Source of the DNA: Metaphire vulgaris
Lineage: Eukaryota; Annelida; Clitellata; Crassiclitellata; Megascolecidae
Length of the DNA: 64,000 bases
Reading direction: 5' to 3'
NCBI GenBank assembly: GCA_018105865.1
Contig: CM030851.1
Coordinates: 6,783,328 to 6,847,327, forward strand
The notes below the pieces were generated by a model. That model was not told the DNA's origin. It searched no databases and saw nothing but the letters and a program-made list of their open reading frames with translations. A program made the position numbers and the translations under genes. Positions 56,530-64,000 of the stretch are shown in pieces. Within the stretch, counting starts at the first letter, position 1. Every line of letters begins with the position of its first letter.

Positions 56530-57340
56530 CAGGCTTGGAACCGGGTCACTGGGTCAATGGGTCATTCGGGTCACCTTTGTCCGCCGGGACTCCGAGTCAT
56601 CTTTATGACCCGGTTATAGACCCGGTATTAATTAAAATCTTCTTCAGATGCTAAGTATGCAGGTTCATCAATCCCGGAATGACTGAAGAGACTGTCCGCT
56701 TTATATTAGTTTGGTCAGCAGATACTGTACAAGTAATTCATTATACTGTACCACTGAAGGATATTGATCATCTATAATATTAAGATCCTTGTTCTGTATG
56801 TCTCTGTTACCTTCAAGCGTTCTCATTGGTTGACGAAGAAGCGTTTGACGAAGCGTACGTTTAGCACGGTTTAGTCGAGTCATTGCAGCGTCAGAGGGGT
56901 GGGCGTGCGACGACGTTGCTATTGGTAACAATTGTTCGTAGCTTGAAATTTTAACGTACATTTTAACGTACACAAAAAATACGTGTACAGAGTCACAAAT
57001 GGTCACAGTTGCGTGATTTTAACGTACATAGGCCGAATTATTACGTGGCGCAGAGCTTGGCTAGGTGGCGTATGTACTGAAATGTTGTTCATAATTCAAT
57101 GATTAGGTATTAGGTGGTATTGGATTAGTATTATCCTGCACTGCGAAATGTTATCAACATCTTTCTAGTATTGATATTATTACTCTATGAAATAAGATAT
57201 AGTGAAAATTTCTATGGTGTGATGACAACGTTTACTTGACGTCATTGATAAATATTCAAATAGTCACTGGGTCACCGGGTCACTTTGTTTTCGGGTCACT
57301 GGGTCACCGGGTTTCAAAATGTGACCCGGTTCCAAGTCTG
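56530..57340. mobile_element. hAT-like element carrying a nested Helitron (copy 2)
   Basis: TSD ctggctag at 56522-56529 and 57341-57348, ends as in 27196-28017. The nested Helitron-like element is at 56793-57168. Confidence 0.83.
56793..57168 (+). mobile_element. Helitron-like element, family A, terminal stem lost (copy 2)
   Basis: Same ends as 27434-27840, but the gcgagcgaagcgagcgcgagc region before the final CTAG is replaced by a short cgaaatgttatcaac, and about 30 bp are missing overall. Confidence 0.7.
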
Positions 57341-57509
57341 CTGGCTAGGTTAATGATCATTACTAAAATTGCTACTGCTGCTGCAATACTACCAAAAGGC
57401 TTCATTGTCAATGTTGGAGATGCCAATCGAAGTGTGAAACACCGAAGTAGGTTAACGCTTGGCTATTAGCCGCTAAGTAAATGACGTCTTCCACTGACTG
57501 AGACTTATA

Positions 57510-57675
57510 CAGTAGAACTTCGTTAAACGGATGCGCAAAATGCAGTGTGTTTTATCCGAAGCACGCTATATCCAGTACCATCCAACACGGTAGCGCATCG
57601 CACGAGACCGTACATTGCCGTACGTCATAACCCAGTATGCGCTATAACCGAGTCCGTTATATCGGAGTTTTACTG
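57510..57675. mobile_element. pogo/Tc1-like MITE (copy 2)
   Basis: Counterpart of 28198-28353 with ends cagtagaacttcg / cagtaaaactccg between TA dinucleotides. Confidence 0.75.
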
Positions 57676-57720
57676 TATATTCTGAAATAATTATTCGCTC
57701 TCCGCCGACCAAAGACCCAG

Positions 57721-59043
57721 TCACAGCCGAGCCGATGTTTCCGACAGCGACGACGGCGGGCGAGGTCGGCTGTCGTGCCCGAACGTCACCGCGGTCGTTG
57801 CGCCGGGGGCAGCCGCGACCGTTGCCCCGCCGGGGCCGGTTCCCTGCAGCGCCGTCGATCGGTCGTTGCTGCGGCGGCGGCGACAGACGAGCGCGAGGAA
57901 CGACTTCCGGAACTGTGCTCCGGTGACGAGGTAGAGGAAGATGTTGCACGCGTAGTGCGACAGGCACACCTCCTCGACGATCTTCCTCGCCAGGATGTAG
58001 ACCAGGTGGCGCCTCCAGGCGGCGTCTTCGGCTATCTCGCCGTCCGACAGGAGCGGATCTCCCTCCGGGAATTCCGGATGAAGGACGTAGACGAGCGTCG
58101 CCGGAAGCGTCGTCAGGATGACGTAGAAGGACACCGTCAGCAGCATCGCCGTCGTGGCACCGCCGCTGTAGAGACTTCGGCCACCGCCGCCGCTCGACGA
58201 CGACGTCGCCCTCTTCGCCTCGATCTTCGGCTCGCTGTTCGTCAGGCGCCGTACCTCGCGTATGACGAGTACGTTGAAGGCGAGGATCGTCAGCGGTACG
58301 ACGAGGAAGATGATGATCTCCGACGTCCACGTCCAGATGGACCACAGCGAGGCGACGCCGGCGCCGTCGCCGTCGTCGTCGTCGCCGGCGATGACCTCGC
58401 TGCGTATGGAGCACTCGTTCGACGCGCTGCTGTACGTCCAGAAGTACGCCTGGATGGCGCACAGCGACGTGCAGACGACGACGAGGCAGACGACAACCTT
58501 AAAAGCGCGCGAACTCGTGCAGTACTTCTCTTTGCTGAACGGTCGGCAGACGGCGATGAATCGCTCGACGGTGAAGCCGAGAACGAGCGCCGGCGACAGG
58601 TACTGGGCGACGAGTACCAGAAGAAAGTAGCCCTCGCAGAGGACCGGTACTTCCAGGGACTTTATCCACCAGGCGTACTTGAGCTCCTGGAGGACGTGAA
58701 GCAGCAGGAAGACGAGATCGGAAACGGACAGCGCTATCAGGTACACTGCCGATGAGTTGTTCTTGCGCATCCGGCGTTCCGACCAGATCTTGGCCGATAC
58801 GGTGTTTCCTATCAGTCCGACGACGTACCAGACGGGAGTCAACGTCCGGTCCAAGTAGAGCGCCATTGGACAGTGAACGAGGACAATGTAATTCCACGAA
58901 TTTGCCGTCGCGTTGGTTTGGTCGCTAAACGTCCCGCCGGTCGGAGGCAAAGTCTCGTTTAGTGGTCGACCCATTTCAACAGGTCGGTGACGACCATGCA
59001 ACAGAGGTGTGACAGTGCTACTGTAAGATGACGTGACAACCAT
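57721..59043 (-). CDS. Rhodopsin-class GPCR, peptide-receptor-like, intronless (copy 2)
   Basis: A 440-aa receptor almost identical to the copy at 28399-29730. All seven membrane segments, the ERF and NIFLY motifs and the Cys pair are unchanged. Differences sit in soft regions: N/S and an expanded Asp-Gly run with A/V in extracellular loop 2, two fewer Ser in the loop-3 Ser/Gly linker, one fewer Arg, shorter Gly runs and P/S in the C-tail. Silent third-position changes are also visible, for example near 58560. The start ATG at 59043 (MVVTSS) is conserved, while the sequence upstream of it diverges. Intact and presumably functional if it is a real second locus. Confidence 0.88.
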   Translation of the reverse strand: MVVTSSYSSTVTPLLHGRHRPVEMGRPLNETLPPTGGTFSDQTNATANSWNYIVLVHCPMALYLDRTLTPVWYVVGLIGNTVSAKIWSERRMRKNNSSAVYLIALSVSDLVFLLLHVLQELKYAWWIKSLEVPVLCEGYFLLVLVAQYLSPALVLGFTVERFIAVCRPFSKEKYCTSSRAFKVVVCLVVVCTSLCAIQAYFWTYSSASNECSIRSEVIAGDDDDGDGAGVASLWSIWTWTSEIIIFLVVPLTILAFNVLVIREVRRLTNSEPKIEAKRATSSSSGGGGRSLYSGGATTAMLLTVSFYVILTTLPATLVYVLHPEFPEGDPLLSDGEIAEDAAWRRHLVYILARKIVEEVCLSHYACNIFLYLVTGAQFRKSFLALVCRRRRSNDRSTALQGTGPGGATVAAAPGATTAVTFGHDSRPRPPSSLSETSARL

Positions 59044-59566
59044 AGATGTAAAAACATAAATATTAAAATAAAAGACATGAAAAAACATGTTTTTAGAAAA
59101 ATATAAAAAACGTTAAAAACCATTGGCCTCGTTTACAGTCCTTTATTTGCCATCCATCCACGCGTCACATTTGACATATATTGAAATAAAATATTGACTG
59201 ACTTCAATATGTGATCTCTTGCTACACTAGTTCTGTAGCATCACCAAGAAGATGAGCCCGAATTCGCTCAGAATGAATTGATAACAAAATTTAATGATGC
59301 TCAGGACTAGGAAATTGATATAAATTGATATGCAGGAATTAAGATAAAACACATAAGAAACTTTTTAAAACATTAAAAACATGTTTTAAGAGAAAGACAT
59401 AAAAAACATAAAAATCCTTTTTCACATCTAGGTGACAACTAAATTCGGAAGCAGAATGCGAAATATCAGCTTTTACTATTAGCCTAGACTTAGACACAAA
59501 TGCCAATGCAATGTCTTAATTAAATATTGACGCTAAATGAGCTGATAGTCGTTATGTTAGTATTAT
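59044..59566. other. AT-rich upstream region of receptor copy 2
   Basis: Counterpart of 29731-30250 with more indels than the coding part, mainly in the aaaaacat-type repeats. Confidence 0.45.
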
Positions 59567-59843
59567 TTGCTCTTTAACGCTTTAGGACAAATACACATAC
59601 AGACACAAGCACAGACACAGACACAGACACTGGTATCCACTGCGTCTTTCATCATAGATTTGCTCCACGGTAATCGACCTTTGCTGACCAGATGGAGACG
59701 TAGAAGAGGATTAGAAAACAGTCATGATTCGAAGGAGCCGACGAAATAAAGATGCGAGAAGAATTCTAAATTTATATAGCTCCCAATGGCTCCCAGAAGG
59801 CGACGAAACTCAAAAAGAAAGAGAGGGGAAGAAAGAGAGGGGA

Positions 59844-59874
<31 letters not shown>

Positions 59875-60181
59875 TGGAAAGAGCGAAAGATGGAGAACCG
59901 AACGACGACGACTTCCAGTAGGTAATTGAAGCAGGCGTAAGGATATAGAAATTTCGCTGCTCGTATACAAGAGGTCTCGTCACTCAGGACTCTTGTGTCA
60001 TTCCACGTCCAAGTCGTTCTTTTCCGCGAATAAAACGCTAATCGAAGAATTTAGACACGCCAACAGCTTTTGTGCCCCTATGCCAGGAGCTTAGCGGGAC
60101 TATTATCGCTCTCGCTCTATTTCTTCTAAGTTCTATTAAGTAGATATATTATTTTATTTCTAAAAGTTTCTAATTACTAAA

Positions 60182-60604
60182 TCAGGGAACGAAGAAATTG
60201 CGTTGGACGCTGTGAAGATAAAATTGCAATAGAATTGTAAAAAGGAGTGAAGTAGCAGACAGGATTTCACTAAAACGTTGTATTTCCGTATTCTTAATCA
60301 AGTTGAAATCCTTTTCAGCATTAGAACAAACTTTTCGAGAAATCCGCAAAAGTGCCAAATGAGGACAAACTAGTCGGAGTGCTTTGGACAAGCCGAGAAT
60401 CGAGAAAGAATAGAACGCAACCGAGGAACAAATAGTGCTCAACGTAATGCGTGCGGAATATTGTGTGTCCACAAAACAAAATGTCCGGTTTCCGAACAAA
60501 GGAATCCCCTGAATGCCGAGACGTGGCAAATAATGAAAGAAAAAATTAACAAATCTCAGACGTGGAATAGCGTCGAACATTCGGAGTTTGTTTGAATGTT
60601 TCAA
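60182..60604 (-). other. Unrecognised open frame conserved in both copies (copy 2)
   Basis: Counterpart of 31016-31381, extended to 140 aa because the TTAA MITE is absent here. No domain recognised; low support as a gene. Confidence 0.2.
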
Positions 60605-61497
60605 ACGTTCAAAATTTTAGTCTTTTGTAAATCAGATCCCAACGAAAAATCTGGAAAATAAATATTGGGTTTCTCTGTTGTCGAAATAAAAATTCTTCTC
60701 GAGGTCCGGCATAGATATATTTCGTAATACGCGCGGGGTTTAGGACTTTAGGCTACTTTTGGTTACAATTCCAAGTCACTTTCGTGTACTGCGGCTTCAG
60801 AATATGATAAGTTTATACGGCTACAGATTGAGTCGCCATGCACATCTGTACATAAGTAGATTTTATGACATGAATGAGGCTGGACACGCGATGTAAAGAC
60901 TAATAACACTGCCTAGTGCTAGGACATAAAAGTGTCTCATTTCACGCAATAACGTCTCTTAAGCTGATTATCGCTCAACGTAATTATTCTCGATAACAGA
61001 GATAACAGAACGATTCTACGATCGTCCTGTACATAGTAAATGAATGCCTTTAGATAATTAATCATGGACTAAAGGCTTGAACCAGAATATACAGAAATTT
61101 CACGAAAATAAGATTTTATTTTAAAATTATTTCTGGAGTTGTCTTTGCATTTCAAACAAAGAAAATCAATTTTTGAAAATCAATCTCCAGCAATTTTGTT
61201 TTATAAAATATATCAAAGTAATACCGATGATAAGTGTCGGGGTGAAAGATGGGGGGACACAACAAGAAAAGATGATGTGGTCCATCCCAACGATAAACGC
61301 AACATGAAAAAACTCCATTAGGTTTTCATCTTTAAAAACTTAAAATCGCCATCACACGACCACTCAAGAATCTAAAACAGCACAGAAGAAGAAACCGAAG
61401 ATGGCTGCTCCCCTCTCTCACTTCATGTCCTTCTGTGCTTTCTCCCAAACCTCATTTATATAGCTCAATTATCTATAAATTCTAGGCTGATAATATT

Positions 61498-61768
61498 AAT
61501 AAGGCTCCAGAGGTTCAGTGCCCGTACGAAGAACCAAAGGGTTAGCGCCTTCAGTTTTACATGGCAACGGCTGAATGAGGGCGGTTGCCAGCCTTTCTCT
61601 CGCCGCCTTTCCTTCCACCGAGTTAACACCCATAATTGTACTCATTCACAGCTGAGGCGACTGGAGGCGCTTGGGAGTGAAACAACCGAAAAATTTCTGC
61701 CGCGGCCGGGAGTTGAACCACGGATTGGAATACCAGTGCGCTAACCACTGCTCCACCGCGCACCCCTC
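61498..61768 (-). mobile_element. tRNA-derived SINE (copy 2)
   Basis: Counterpart of 32325-32589. About 12 bp between the A and B boxes are deleted (gaaccacggattgg in the plus view). Confidence 0.73.
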
Positions 61769-62009
61769 GTATTTCTATAGCAATTGAAAAAATAACGCCG
61801 TAGCAGCTGATTATTAATCATTAGTCTATTAACCTTCGCACCGCTAAGCTTTTTCCGCAACAACTTCTTTCAAAGGGTGGTGTGGTTGGTTACTACTACA
61901 TCTAACTCAGCGCAGCCTCTGAAATTACCCTTCAAGGGTAAGTTCCTGGACAAGAGGTTCTTTTTTTGTTCTGTCTATGCAATTGGATTGCTCCAAACTG
62001 TTCTTATTG

Positions 62010-63400
62010 GATGTTCTGCTTTGCTAGAGTTATAGGATTAAGTTCAAAGACAATAATTATTATTATCAAAGAAAAATCCAAGGCCATGACCGAGGAGATT
62101 TGAAGCCTTTGACAAAAGACGAAAAGTAGGTTGTCAAGTAGATAGCAGGACTTAGCGAGACCAAAGTAAAATGCATTGCAATAGTCCAACCTAATGGTTC
62201 TCAAACTGGAGACCGAGGTCTCCTAGGGGACCGCCAAGCGGCTTCAGGGGGGAGGTCCGTGGAGAAATTACTTTCTCAAGATATCTCGCAAAAGCCTCAG
62301 CACACAAAACACACGGATAGCTTTAAGAGAGTTCTGATTCCATTTGAATTTAAATTTGATGATCAAGATTTGCAATTCTATGCTTAAATAATTAATTGAT
62401 AGACAAAACAAGTAGCAGATACGTTGATTGAAGCGAATTCAAATTTTATAAGTTTCGCGAATCATCAAAAAAATTTCTAAGGGATATCAATGGAAGAATT
62501 CCTAAAAGGTTTGAGAACCACCGGTCTAACCAAATGGTAACCAGCGCTCTGACTACAGACATAGTGAGCAAAGAGCGCATTACTATAAATCTGTCTAAGC
62601 TGGTGGACACTGGAACGAGATAGGTCGGGCAATATGGTCGTTGAATGGTAAGTTACCATAAAAAGTATAAATGCAAATGCCACGAATTTTGACACAGTTT
62701 GAGAGAGTTGATTTGGTAAAAACAGAAACGTTCAGTGAAGCATATTCAATTTCAGAGCGCGCAGGTGTTTAGCGCCAAAGACAGACAGGTTGAAGTTCGT
62801 CAGGGCTGAGTTTAAGCTCCCCATCGGTAACGACGGCTCACGGTCGTCCAGGAATTTTGTTCGCTGCTGAAGGGTCTGACAGGTGGGTTGGTCCTTCAGA
62901 AAAATGTTAAGAAATGCACGGAACATGCTTTCCGCGTGGAAAAGTGCCAGAGAATGTAACAGCAAGGAGGCTAAAAGTCAATCGGAGAACATGCAATCCC
63001 CAAGAGTGAGAATTACATTGTCAGCCGATTGAGTGGGCGCAGTCCGAGAGAAGAGAGAATATGGCCGTACGTTGGTTGGTGTTGGTCGATTTGAATGTCA
63101 TCAGCATTTAGATGAACAGTGAAGCCAAAGGAGCTAATTAAAGAGCAAAGGTCAGCAGTATAGAGCAGGCCTATTGCACAGCAGAGGACCAAGCACCGAT
63201 TCTTAGGAGACACCAAATGGAAAATGAAACCAATTTGAGCGGGAATGTTTCACGACAATCATTTGAGAACGGTTGGAGAGTTAAGGCTCGTGAAAATGCA
63301 TGCCGTCGAACAAATTTTGTTTTAAAACTCAATGAGAGCGCAAATACTTGCATTGTCAGGAACTGGTCGATAGTGTACAAAAACTATACCTGTATTTGAG
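62010..63400 (-). pseudogene. Jockey/CR1-group LINE RT relic, fuller version (copy 2)
   Basis: On the minus strand it reads GLLYTADLCSLISSFGFTVH then NADDIQI, the motif-C region with Y mutated to N. This is followed by decayed sequence and then SSVHQLRQI and RLDYCNAFYFGL, with the hAT-like MITE in the same place as in copy 1. This version keeps sequence deleted from copy 1. Confidence 0.8.
62192..62523. mobile_element. hAT-like MITE in the LINE relic (copy 2)
   Basis: Counterpart of 33026-33358, with flanks gtccaacc and gtctaacc. Confidence 0.78.
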
Positions 63401-64000
63401 TTTTAAAAATAGATATGTAAACTCGACAGATCTTCTAAATCAATAAAAGAAATAGAAGCGGTCGGAGAAATGCATCAGTATTCACGATAAGCAGCGATTT
63501 CAGTTATGCGTCTCTGTCAATTGGCGAAAATGAAACAAAATACGTATCCTCTGGAAATGCATTCAGAGATCCCGTGGGCAGTACGCGGCATCTGTAGAGG
63601 GAAGACGGAGAATTTCCTGTATGGTGACTGTCCGCTGACTTGCTTTATTCCTCTCAGCGACGATTGTGTAATATTGGAGTTTTCTGTGCGTGTTTAGTTG
63701 TTTTTCCATTTTGCTGCTTAAAACGGATAGGCCTATATCGGGTTTTCACGCGCATTACTTCATTTTCACGTTCACAAAGCAAACAGAATGACAGCGACTA
63801 TTTAAATGGTCCTGTTGGTCCAAAATAAAGTAGATAAAGTCAACATATTTTCAATTCACTCAGATCAAAATATTTTTGGTAACAGTGAAAAAATTTCGAA
63901 CAACCAAATGTTTGTTCCTAGCCTCATTGAAAAGCCCCTGCAGCACTCGCCTTTGCTATACAGCTGTTAAGCTGGCAGAGGGTGGGTGGGTGAGGGACAG

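Larger units (their letters stand above)
52151..64000. repeat. Duplicated segment, copy 2 (continues past the window)
   Basis: Direct-orientation match to 22830-34354, with shared MITEs, receptor gene, SINE and LINE relic at matching places. It lacks the TTAA MITE of copy 1 and keeps about 480 bp (near 62650-63150) that copy 1 has lost. Confidence 0.95.

Overview
This window is animal nuclear DNA, most likely from a non-vertebrate bilaterian. It carries a spliced UBXN6 orthologue, a pair of intronless rhodopsin-class receptors with substituted DRY and NPxxY motifs, and a wide range of transposable elements (TEs): CR1/L2- and RTE-like LINEs, hAT, pogo and piggyBac MITEs, non-autonomous Helitrons, a tRNA-derived SINE, a Gypsy-like LTR element and a giant foldback element. 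Phylum cannot be fixed by eye. Nothing prokaryotic or organellar was seen.

Layout. 1-2369 is mostly unassigned, with a CpG-rich patch at about 1975-2360. 2379-7017 is a 4.6-kb foldback element with a perfect 9-bp target-site duplication (TSD), 35-bp terminal tandem repeats and a minisatellite core that switches strand. 7027-12467 holds the one clear housekeeping gene, UBXN6 (minus strand, two coding exons at 9420-11043). 12468-22650 is TE-rich: a CR1/L2-like LINE, a hAT-type element, Helitron-like elements, a transposase relic and two RTE-like LINE tails.

22830-34354 and 52151-64000 are two copies of one segment in direct orientation, offset by about 29.3 kb. Each carries a hAT-transposase relic split by a MITE, several other MITEs, a hAT element with a Helitron nested inside, an intronless G-protein-coupled receptor (GPCR; minus strand), a SINE and a LINE relic. 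The second copy runs off the window. The pair is either a tandem segmental duplication or two haplotypes placed end to end by the assembler.

Between the copies, 34355-41500 is intergenic DNA with microsatellites and hAT MITEs. 41530-46382 is a deep TE nest: a pogo-like MITE hit by a 4.7-kb inverted-repeat element, which holds two Helitrons abutting head to tail plus a third Helitron-like element. 46624-51013 is a very young LTR retrotransposon with gag and protease but no reverse transcriptase.

Only UBXN6 and the two receptor copies look like functional host genes, and nothing suggests they act together. Most structure here comes from mobile elements, and many of their boundaries could be fixed from TSDs read directly in the sequence.
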